From Euglena gracilis (lineage: Eukaryota > Euglenida > Euglenophyceae > Euglenales): 64,000 nucleotides of DNA. Made by a program: the position numbers and the translations under genes. This document shows positions 52,588 through 62,374 of this stretch, one piece after another. The stretch covers positions 80,844,474 through 80,908,473 of the forward strand of contig CP154956.1 in the NCBI GenBank assembly GCA_039621445.1, in the 5' to 3' direction. Numbering within the stretch: the first letter of the stretch is position 1; the number at the start of each line of letters is the position of its first letter. Below the pieces are notes generated by a model. It did not search any database. It saw only the letters and a program-made list of their open reading frames with translations, and was not told the origin of the DNA.

Positions 52588-55500
52588 GCCCGCCTCCGCC
52601 CCTCTGCCCTCCCAACCTACCCCTCCCCCCACTGCCTTGGTCTTATTCCGGCCGCCGCCCTGCCGCCCGCCCCGATGATGCGGATGGGGCAGGCGGCTGC
52701 CGCCGGTGTCTCGCCGGCCCGTTCCGCACAGGTACAGCGCTGCCCACTGACCCCCATACTGTGTCCCAGCCCGCTCTCCCTTGCAGAGGTTTCTGTGCTT
52801 TGTTGCCCATTGCCGACGCTTCGGTGGCTGCCCACATTGTGCACTCTGAGGGGGAATCATTCGCTGCCAAGAACCAACGGTGCTGTAAATGTTGGTGATA
52901 GTTGAGCAGGAGCGCCGCCAACCCAAATAGTGGGGCACCTCACCACCAAGGGTGTTTTACCGGTTTCGGTTTTATTCGGTATTTTTTTTTCCGAATCTCC
53001 AAGCACGTTTTACTCCGTCATGAAACCCCCCTACCCAGAAGAAGACCCCCCTAACAGCTCGGAGCGCTGGGGACCGGGACGGTGAAAAAAAAATTCACTG
53101 AATAATCGCCCGAAATCTTCATTTCGGCACGAAAATGAACCATTCTCCCCCCTGCCGCCCATCCCCCAGCCGGGCGTTTGCACCGCACTGCCCCGCAGCT
53201 CACGCCGTCCATGCGCATTTCATGGGCGACGCCCTCGACTATTTAGAGCAACACCGCATCCACCTTGCCCAGGGGCCCCCACGGTGCTGCCGCGGTGCGG
53301 ACACGTCCGGCTGCTCTGCTCCCGGAACGGGGCTCCACCACACCTGGAGGAGCAAGAAATTTGCGTGAGAGCAAGGAAGGGAGGGGGTGCGTTGGCCCTT
53401 GATTCGTTCCACAGCACAGGAACAAACCTTCAGCCTAAAGTCTGGCACATATTTTTTGTACATTCGGATTTATCTGCATCTGTTTTGTTTTCTGCTTTTT
53501 TGACACATGCTTTTTCCTGCATTCCTTCTTTCTTTTTTGCATTTTCCATCTTCCTTCTCGAGATTCCCCTTCTTATCATCCTGTGCAATTTTTTTGATAT
53601 TATATATTTGTTGTCTGAGGGCATATATTATCATCTGTCCCAGTGAGTGAGAGATGTTGCCGTTTGTTTTGCTTGTCTTCTGCGTTCCAAAAGGGCACAG
53701 GCCCCTGCTTCGTTTTAGAGCAACTTGTAGGAGAACTTGTGAAGGCGAAGCCGTCGGATCCACTACATTTCCTGCACCGGCAGAGGCTGTTTCTGAGTTT
53801 TTCTTCGCATACCATTTTCCAGGATGCCAAACTGACACCGTTCTATCCAAAAATAAATCGCTACCAAAGATTTAGAATACTGCAAAAAGTGGTGCCGTGA
53901 ATGAATGGGGAAAGACGCGTTTCTCAATGCCTGGTGAGATTTGCAATGCTTGGCCCTTTGGGGGGGGGGGCACAAGAAGATTTTTCCGCAGTTTCTGCTT
54001 CCAGAGGGAGGGGCAAAAAAGGTAGCTGCAAACGAATTGCATTATTGAAATGGTGATTGTATTATTAACCCGCTTGCATCTATTTTTTTTGGAGAACGAC
54101 GCACCTTTTATTTGATCCTCAGATGAAACACCCAAACATACAATCACTTAGTCACTGGCCGACCCCCCCCCCTCCCCGGGGGTGGGTGACTGGTTTTTTC
54201 AGAGTGACTGACTGGTTTTGGCCCGGACCCCCTCCCTCCCTTAGGTAGGGGGGGGTCAGCAAAAAAACCACCAAAGGGACCCAGCGCCGAAGGCGTCGAA
54301 ATTTTTTTGGTCTTTTTTTTTCATGTTTTTTGGTCAAATTTCCTTTTGGATTCCAGAGTGGCCGACCCCCCCCCCCCGGGGGGTAGTGACTGACTGATTC
54401 CCCCCCCCAAAAAAGTGACTGTGGAGTGACCCCCCCCCCCCTGAGGGTCGGTAAAAAATTGTTATGCACCAAAAGTCTTTTTCGCAGTGGGTCTGGAAAG
54501 GGCATATTGCTCATTCAAATGCCATCGAAGGGCTTTTGAGTCCGGCGGATTGACGCCAGGGCTGTGTTCTTGGCGTCAAAACAGCCTTTGGGGGCATTCG
54601 CCCCCCCCCCCCTCAAGGGCCATCAGACGAATATTCATGCCCTATTACAAAGCCTATACCAGCCCATTCGACTATGGTGATGGTGTGTGCACATTGGCAT
54701 GGTCCTGCCCCATCCAGTTCTGCTGCAGCGTGCTGTGCAAATCTGAGGCCAGTTTTGTGAAATACTTTTTTCCTCAATTTGCCGCCCTTCCTGAATGCCA
54801 ATCCAAATCCAGCCCAGCCAAGGGGCGCGAGGATATTGAGGGCACCTTGGTGGCCTATTTTGGACAACACATCCTGGTGTCGTTTGTCAACGTTGGCTGG
54901 AGGAAAAAAACGGACCATAGTTGCCAAAATCAGTCAGCTTGGCCAAGTCATTACCTCCACAGCCAGCATTGACAAGGGTTGCCATGATGCATTGCCCAAA
55001 GGTGGTGCCAAAGATTTTGACCTGAAAATGTAGGTAAAAATCACAATTTCTGACAACAAATTACGAAAAAATATCGATTTTTCTGGATCATCTGACCTCT
55101 GAAAATTGGTAAATTTCAGAAGACAGTACAAAAAATGACCCCAAAGGAGGGTTTTGGCGCTATTTTGGCTCCTAAACCCCCCAAAAATAAGACCCCCCCC
55201 AAAAATAAGACCCCCCCTGGGCCGATCGAGCAAAAATCCAAAATAAGACCCCCCCCATAAATAAGACCCCACTTTACGGCGCGAAGCGCCGGGGACGGTG
55301 AACTTTTCCCCTGAAAAATGACCAAAAAACCCAATTTCATACACAAAAATGATGAAATTTCAAAAATTTTCGGATTTTTGAAGTTCAAAAAACACGGTAA
55401 ATGTCAATTTACACCAATTTTCATATGGCGCGAAGCGCCGAAGGAAAATTTTTAGTGTTTTTGGGAACCTGAAAAATGGTGTTTTTTTCGGACCCGGGTC

Positions 55501-56034
55501 GGTCAAGAAAAAATCCAAAAATAAGACCCCCCCAAAAATTAGACCCCCCCCTGGAGGCTTCCAGCAACGGACCCAAAAATAGACCCGGGTCTTATTTTTG
55601 GGGGGGGTTTATGGGACTTCGAAAAAATTTCGAAATTTTTGGGGAAATAATACCCCCCCCAATAATAACCCCCTCGGGTCGGGACTTCGGGCGAAAAAAT
55701 AATACCCCGGGGGGTATTGCTTGGGGGGTTACCCACTCTCTATGGACCCCCTCACCTCCCAGCCTGGGCTGGATTTGGATTGGCATGCAGGAGGGTCACA
55801 AATTGGATTGTCTCCCACCAGTTGGGCACCACCCACAAAACTCGCGTGGGGGGTGAAGTGTTTTGACGCTGGGCGCTTGATGCCCAATTGAGTTTGGCGG
55901 TTGTGGTACCGTGACCCCCAAAGGCCCTGAGTTGGAAGTGTTGGAACGGATGGGCTGCCTGGAAAGCAGCAGCGGTCTGTCTGGACCCCCTTCCCCCAAA
56001 TGAGCAGCCCCGGTGTGCCTGTGCCGGGCTACAG
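52588..56034. other. Stretch between the C-terminal exon and the poly-Gln exon
   Basis: One open stretch near 53198-53290 (AHFMGDALDYLEQHRIHLAQ) looks protein-like, with ATG at 53222, and could be a first exon of the next gene, but splice sites are not clear. A GC-run MITE-like block is at 54150-54480, and a dispersed repeat is at 55021-55740. Confidence 0.3.
55021..55740 (+). repeat. Dispersed repeat, copy 1 (pair with 61250-61650)
   Basis: CTGAAAATGTAGGTAAAA... through TGACCCCAAAGGAGGGTTTT (55021-55160) and GGGAAATAATACCCCCC...GGGGGTATTGCTTGGGGGG (55640-55730) both recur at 61373-61510 and 61550-61645, in the same order. Between them this copy has AAAATAAGACCCCCC units and GGCGCGAAGCGCCG palindromes. 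Confidence 0.7.
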
Positions 56035-56059
56035 TGGAGCACCTGGAGACGATGCAACA

Positions 56060-56090
<31 letters not shown>

Positions 56091-56220
56091 GAGGAGGAGC
56101 AGCGGGCGGAGCCGCCAGCTGAGGCCCCGGCGCCGGCCCCCATCACGGACATCCACTCCGCCGAGGCGCTGGACGCCCTGCGGCAGCAGTTCACGGCGAA
56201 GGCCGTGAATGGCGTGCTGG
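56035..56220 (+). CDS. Poly-Gln / acidic exon, probably 5' part of the EF-hand gene
   Basis: After a CTACAG acceptor the frame reads VEHLET-M, then a run of 11 Gln (CAG/CAA repeat 56055-56088), KEEEQRAEPPAEAPAPAPIT and DIHSAEALDALRQQFTAKAV. The last part (ALRQQF) resembles the first helix of an EF-hand. The 3' boundary is unclear: GCC/GTGAAT, GGC/GTGCTG and CCT/GTGTGG are possible, but none has the phase needed by the next exon at 59670. Confidence 0.5.
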
Positions 56221-56394
56221 GCGGGACCTCCCCTGTGTGGCGGTGGGCTTTGGCGCTTGGCGTGGGTGTCAGGCTGTGGAGTGGGGTGGTGTGCTGTGTG
56301 GTGTGCTGTCCTTTCTTTTTGCCCAATTCAAATCGTCGTTTCAAAGCCTTGTGCAAACCAAAAGCAAAGTAGAATATAGAGCAAAAAATGTGGG

Positions 56395-57520
56395 TGCTTT
56401 TCCAGACCACTCCTTAGTGTGTATCGGCAAAAAATTTGTGTTCCCTGTGCATCGACATAACAATTTTTGTGTTCCCCTGTGTATCGCCAATTTTTTTTGT
56501 GTATTCCTGTGTATCCCCATTTTTCTGTTATTTGTCTTCCCTCCGGAGCCATAAAGCAAATGTGCTTGTATTCTTTCACTTCCTCTCGGGAGCGGGCAGA
56601 GACGGAGGACTCTTCAAGCAGCGGCAGCCAGTCGCTCCCTGGAGATTCATCCAGTTCTTTGAACCCTCACCGAATAAGAAAATCAAATTGCCTGGAGGTA
56701 AGAGAGAGAAAATGGAGAAGAGGTTTCAATCCAGTTGGAAACACAATCCAAAGTGGCTTTATTTTGACCCAGCGATTGGAATGTGGTGTGCTACGTGCCA
56801 TGCTTTTTTCGACAACACCCCAAGGTGAGTGTCAGTGGCAAAAAGAAAAATGCTGTGGCTCTCCCAACGAAAGTGTATTCGTTCCGAAATGTCAAATCAC
56901 ACAAGGATGGAGCATACCACGTTGCTGCACAAGGTCTATCCAATCGATCAAACGCGCCCATGTCCCAGGTGATCATCTCATTGCCGAATTCTGTGATTCC
57001 GAAAGTAAATTGCGCCACCAAGTTGTGAGCCTGCCTCTAGCACGTGTTGATTTTTCCTTTTGCCCATTTCGTCGATTTTTGCACCTGTTTTGAAGAAAAA
57101 AAACACAAAAAAGCAAAAAACAAAGCAAAACAAAACAAACAGGTGATCCGGGGATATGGGTGCGGCAATTGTATCCAGGGCTCTGCAAACGCCGCACGAG
57201 GGAGTAGCGCCCCTCCCCCAACCACAGCAGCAGGGTGAGATTACCTGCCACGCTTGGGGTTGAGCCGGGTCCAATGTCCACAGATTTTTGTGGCAATGGT
57301 GACAGATCAACCCGCAATTTTTTTTGTTTTTTTTGTGTATTCCGAAATCGGATTTGTGTATCCACAAAATTTTTGTGTATCCTGTGTATCGCCAAAATTT
57401 TTTTTGTGTTCCCTTGTGTATCACCATAAAGCCTTTTGTGTTCTCCTGTGTATCGCCAAAAGAAAATTTGTGTATTCCTGTGTATGTTGGATACACACTA
57501 AGGAGTGGTCTGCAAAAGCA
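56395..57520 (+). mobile_element. 1.1-kb transposon with inverted ends and a TTF-type zinc finger
   Basis: The left end TGCTTTTCCAGACCACTCCT..TAGTGTGTATC (56395-) and the right end, reversed, TGCTTTTGCAGACCACTCCT..TAGTGTGTATC (to 57520) are nearly perfect 31-bp inverted repeats. Next to both ends CTGTGTATCGCCAAAA-TTTGTGTTCC units are repeated. Inside, 56700-56826 reads KREKMEKRFQSSWKHNPKWL then YFDPAIGMWCATCHAF, and a frame one base off continues KVYSFRNVKSHKDGAYH, together the W..FxWLxYD..G.(M)FC..C...H....H pattern of the TTF zinc finger in hAT-like transposases. The rest of a transposase is absent, so this is a shortened copy. GCTTTTCC occurs at both flanks (56396 and 57521). Confidence 0.72.
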
Positions 57521-57679
57521 GCTTTTCCATTCCCAAATGTGACAAAGCCCAGAAAAAATGTCAAATGACTTGGAGCATAACATCTTCTCTTATCGATTCA
57601 CACTGCAAAAGGGTTTTCAACAACAAAGTGCATGTTCAGTCTTAGGCCAGGGTCGAACCGTACAGAACAGCACCCGTGC

Positions 57680-57770
57680 CCACACAGCACACCACACAGC
57701 ACACCCGCAGCACACCACACAGCACACCACACAGCACCCACACAGCACGCCACACAGTACACCACACAAA
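57680..57770 (+). repeat. CACACCACACAGCA simple repeat
   Basis: About 90 bp of CACAC/CAGCAC units (GCACACCACACAGCACACC) with no coding significance. Confidence 0.8.
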
Positions 57771-57856
57771 TTTATTTTACCCAAGATTCGGTGAGGACAA
57801 GGAAGCCTGATGTTGTATTTCTTTGGCTGCTGATCTCATATTTAATTTTTTATATT

Positions 57857-58033
57857 CCTTTGTGCATTTGTGCAAAGGAACACAAGTTTTTTTTTTTGGG
57901 AGGTTAGGGTCCAGGTTTTTGAAATACTGGTTGTATGCCGGCCCCCTGTGTGTGGATTTTCACCATTTCCCGTTTTACCCCAGGACACCAGAAATTACCC
58001 AAAAGGACACCGGTCATGTTTCCTGTGTGGCAC

Positions 58034-58105
<72 letters not shown>

Positions 58106-59138
58106 CAGCAAAAAGAATAACAGTGCTCCTTTGCGCAATTGCGCAAAGGAACTGTTTCAAAACAAACCAAGAGCCTTCTATACCAGTATTTTTGGAGCTG
58201 AGAAATTAATTTCATTTCATAAATTGGGTTCCTCTTCTGAAATCTACGACGCTTTACCCCCCTGCCATGAGCATTGCTGGTGTTTTTAAGTGGTCTCTGT
58301 GCGCAATTGCCCACAGGAACAAGCCAACAAGTTGAGCAGTCGTCCAAGTGGCCAACAAAAAAAGTATTATTATTTATTTTTTATTTTTGAAGTTGTAACA
58401 GTGGGAATTTCTGAGAGAAGAGGTGAGTGGATCCACAGCGTCCAGGTGCTTGTGCAGCATATCTGAGTGGGTCCACGAAACTGTGTTGCATCATATGCCT
58501 CCTTAATGTATATATATTTTAAGCCAAAAAAACACATCTATTTGCAGACGATATACTGCACCTCACTCTTGACAAAGAAACTGGGGATGAAGGATTCCTT
58601 TTCACTTCATTTTTTCAAGGATGAAACCTTCAGCTGTCGTTTATTTTGATGTTTTGGCAGTTAAAAAAGGTTTTCCGCAGGCTAAAATGCCGATGCCCAT
58701 ACTCGGGCCCAAAACTCGATACCTCGATGCCCCACACAATACCGTACATTTTGGATGACCCCCCTTGAATAGAACCTCCCCACAAATAGATGCCCCCCCC
58801 CCTCGTTTTTGACCATTGATCCGAATGCAATCCCCTCCTTGACACAATACACAAGTGAAGCGGATAGACATACCCAAATAGAAGCCTACCCTCTCGTTTT
58901 TCGACCAACAGCCCAAATTGAAGCCCCGGGAGCTTCTATTTAGAGGAGAACGAAAAAGTTAACTGGTCTCGCCTTCTCCAAATTGTTCCAGTAAGATCCC
59001 AAGTTGATGAGGCAGCCATTGGAAGGTTCATCATAAACCAGGCCTCAGCGCCACTTGTTGAAACCTCAAAAAACGGCACCTTTGCGTAATCGCGCAAGGG
59101 AACAAGCCAACTATGTGTTAAATGGTAGATCGGCTGCC
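57857..59138 (+). repeat. CTTTGCGCAATTGCGCAAAGGAAC palindrome cluster, with a CAG microsatellite
   Basis: Palindromes CTTTGTGCATTTGTGCAAAG (57861), CTTTGCGCAATTGCGCAAAG (58128), CTGTGCGCAATTGCCCACAG (58297) and CTTTGCGTAATCGCGCAAGG (59083), each followed by GAAC. A right end GGCTGCCTAAG of the CTTAGGCGGC family follows at 59132. A (CAG)24-25 run is at 58035-58105; it lies in the element, and its Gln/Ser/Ala frames are not supported as genes. Confidence 0.65.
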
Positions 59139-59669
59139 TAAGTATTGATTGTTTTTCTGATCAAACAGTTTAATTTAGAATACCAGTCGGTGCTGCACAT
59201 CATTTAACATCATCCATTTTCCATCATCCGACGTGCTTTCCCATCACAGGACATATTTCCAAAGTTTTTTGATTGTGAGTCCCTGGCCAAAATTGCGGGA
59301 TACAAGATTATGGGGAAAAGTGAGTGTGTGTCTGGTGTGTGTTGTGGGGGGAAATAGTTGGGCAGATTGTATTTCTGGAAATGTTTTTTGATTTTCGGCT
59401 GTTTTTTTTATTTTTTCCCCCGTTAGCAGGAATGAACCCACATGTGCCGTTCCGCGCTTTGCCCCTTGTTGTTTTGGCTAACATTGAACGTCATTGAATT
59501 TTTTTTTTGCATTTTGTGACAATGGGGGCTCAAATGGAAAGCCTGCACTTTTTTTTTTCTGATCCCTGCTCCCAGCCATGGTTGCATTCCACCCCAATGC
59601 CCGTCCCCCTCGTTGCAGCCCCTGGACTCTAATGGGGGGTCCCGGGCCTGTCCCGCCCGGCGTTTGTAG

Positions 59670-62220
59670 CCATCTTGGACACGCTCATCTCCGACGATGC
59701 CGGCCAGAAGTCGTACCATGTTCGGGAGCTCGGCACCATCTTCGACGCCTTCGACGTCGATCGGAACGGCGCGGTGGATATTGTGGAGTTCACAGCGGGC
59801 ATCAAGGTACTGTTTTCCGGCGGCGAGGAGGAGCGCCTGGCCTTTGCCTTCCAAGGTGTGCCCCCGGGTGGTATTGCAACCACCCTGAATGATGTTTTTT
59901 TTTTTGGTTCGACGAGGTCCACCCCCAATGGGGGAATATTGGTTTGGGTGGATTCTTTGTCAGCTGAAATGCTGAAGGTGCCAACCAAGTGAGGTTTTTA
60001 GGTGCCCTGCATTCGACAGATTTTGTTTTCGATACACACATTCCAATTCATACCCCAAACAATGTCTGTCATGTTGTGTCTCTCTTGCAGTTGGTGCAAA
60101 AATTGGGGGGGGGTATCACTTGGGTGGTCCAAGGCGGGGGTCCCGTTGGGGGACGTCATTGGGGGGATTTGATTGGGGGGGGGGGGTGATGTTTTTTCGG
60201 GTTGGAAGAAGCTAGGTGGAGAGGTCAGCAAAGACATATGGACGTCATTTTGAGAAGGTTGAACGCCAAGTGGTTTTTTTTTGCTTTCTGATATTGGATT
60301 CTCAGCTGATCTGCAATGTTCTGGGAAACCATAGAGCTGGCAAATGAAATGGAAAGCAAGACAGACCCCTGCTTTGACGATTCCAGCTCCCAAAGTATGT
60401 CATCTATTGAAGTGAACCATTTGATTTTTGTCCTCTCTGAGCTTTTGCTCTTGGAAATCTGTCCTCCACCCTCACAGGATTGGGCCCGTCTCCTCCCACA
60501 GAAAAATTTCTTGACCGAAATTTTCAGCAAATCCCAGAAAATATCCCCCTCAAACAGCAGGGGGGGGATATGCAAGTTGCATAATTTGCATTTCTGCATA
60601 ATCCAAAATCCTTAAAATTTGCACTGTTTTGCATAATTTGCACTTTTTTGCTGAATGTTTTTTTTTGAAAAGTCGCATTTTTTTTTGCATTTTGGAACTA
60701 TACAACTATACAACTGGATTCAATTAGGTGAACGACCATATGACTTTGCAGTTTGCACCCACATTTTCTTTGGTGTTGCATTTTTGGAGCAGGTGAAAAT
60801 TTTCTGTCCTCTGCAGTGGAAAAGTGCACAGCCCTGGGGAGCTCCTAAAGGAATTTACATGCAACTTGCATTTCTTGCTTTTTTTGCTTTTTTTTGCATT
60901 TTTTTGTGTTTCTTTGCATTGCATACTTTTAGGTGCCTTGTTGTATATCCCCCCCTGGTTTCAAACAGGGCCTTCCTTTTGTAGTTTCAGCTACCAGCCA
61001 AAAAACAAGTTGACCAGGGGGTTGGTTATTTGTTGGGGATAGACACTTATTTTTTTCCTGTGAAAGAGAATTAATGTGTGTGTGTATACATATATATGTA
61101 TGTGTATATTGGCGCCTTCCGTTATTGTCTCCAACCAATACACAGAACCCAAAAACCCAACCTTTGCCAGAAAACCACCCATCCGCCCGAAAAGTCCTTC
61201 CCAGAGTTTGGTGGCAAATAGGGCATTCTTTTTTGCGCTACGAGGCCTGGGGTAAACCCTCCCCCCAAATAATCCCCCCCAAATAATACCCCCCCCCCCC
61301 CTCGGGGTCCGACTTCGGCCGCCGAAATAATACCCCCCCCCCTGTTTTCGGGCCGAAGGCCCGGATTTTTGGCCTGAAAATGTAGGTAAAATCACTATAT
61401 CTTACAACAAATTCCGAAAAAATCTATTTTCTGGATCATCTGGCCTCCAAAAAATGGTAAATTTCATGAGAAAGTACAAAAAATGACCCCAAAGGGGGGT
61501 TTTGGCGCTATGTTTGCTCCTACAGAATTTGGAAAAATTTCAAAAAAATTTGGGAAATAATACCCCCAAATAATACCCCCCCCCCTCGGGCCTGGACTTC
61601 GGGCGAAAAAATAATACCCCGGGGGGTATTATTTGGGGGGTTTACCAAGATGTAGAGATGAAATGCTGCTGGCACAGGAAGACAAGGCCATGCAACCCCC
61701 CCCCCCATTCAACAAGCTCTCCCCCAATGATCAACTCCCCAAATGATTACCCCCCCCCGAGGACCAACTTCGGCTGCCTGAAACCCCTGCACCCCCGCCG
61801 ATCTTTGATGAAGGCAAGGAGACAAGACCCAAAAATCACCGAAAGCGCCTGACTGCCCGAATGCCTGAAGGCCAAAATGATGAAACAGAGCCCGTTCATA
61901 TTCCAAAAATTGTATCCATTGGACAAAAGACCTGAAAATTTAAAAGGCCTAGATGGACATGTGATAAATTTTCGATTCTTTGATTTTAGAACTGTTGCCC
62001 AAATCAGCACAGCCCCCCCCCCCAGGCCAGTAGACTGGGGACAGGTTAGTTAGTTAATTAATCTTAATAAGTTTTCTTTTTTGAGGAAGCAAGTCAGATG
62101 GTCTCACCCAGTCGGCAGGGGGTTGCCGTCCGTCGGTGCACCTGCAGGACTAGACACGGACGGGGACGGGACCATCTCCAAGGAAGAGTTCATGACAACG
62201 GCTGCCCAGGCCAGCTTGGG
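59670..62220 (+). CDS. EF-hand calcium-binding protein (two exons recovered)
   Basis: 59670-59855 (after GTTTGTAG, donor CCAAG/GTGTGC) reads ILDTLISDDAGQKSYHVREL, GTIFDAFDVDRNGAVDIVEF, TAGIKVLFSGGEEERLAFAF. 62148-about 62220 (after CTGCAG) reads GLDTDGDGTISKEEFMTTAA. The join CAA-G/GA is in phase. Two canonical EF loops are visible: DVDRNGAVDIVEF and DTDGDGTISKEEF, both with Asp at 1 and 3, Gly at 6 and Glu at 12. Spacing (EF, about 17 residues, EF) resembles calcineurin-B/NCS-type proteins; the role is Ca2+ sensing, partner unknown. The intron is 2.3 kb. The 5' neighbour is probably the poly-Gln exon at 56035. The end is uncertain: no clear donor or stop after FFPAIDPT; read-through would stop at 62374. 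Confidence 0.78.
59856..62147 (+). other. 2.3-kb GT-AG intron between two EF-hand exons
   Basis: Contains T-runs, TTTTTTGCA repeats (60630-60920), a TGTGTATA/TATATG run (61074-61105) and the second copy of the 55-kb dispersed repeat (61250-61650). No exon seen inside. Confidence 0.55.
61250..61650 (+). repeat. Dispersed repeat, copy 2 (pair with 55021-55740)
   Basis: Here the ends are CCCCCCAAATAATCCCCCCA (61260) and GGGGGTATTATTTGGGGGG (61622), inverted repeats, with GGTCCGACTTCGG and GGGCCTGGACTTCGGGCGAA inside and the palindrome TTTTCGGGCCGAAGGCCCGG. It shares two blocks with the 55-kb copy in the same order, so both derive from one element. Confidence 0.7.
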
Positions 62221-62374
62221 GTTCTTCCCGGCGATCGATCCAACCGTCACCCATGTCCTGGGTCTTTCCGGGCGTGTTGTGACACCAGCCCTCCCGTTTG
62301 GGATATACGTTTGGTTGAGGGTTTTGCAGATGGGGGGGGGGCTGCCGCAGCCAGCCAGCCCAGGGAGGGACTAG

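Noticed and set aside
52342-52938. Minus-strand frame of 198 residues
   Set aside because: It overlaps the well supported + strand last exon (52441-52587) and has no recognisable motif.
57935-58120. Poly-Ala, poly-Ser and poly-Gln frames in the CAG run
   Set aside because: All three frames of a (CAG)n run are open; the run lies in a mobile region with no splice-supported exon.
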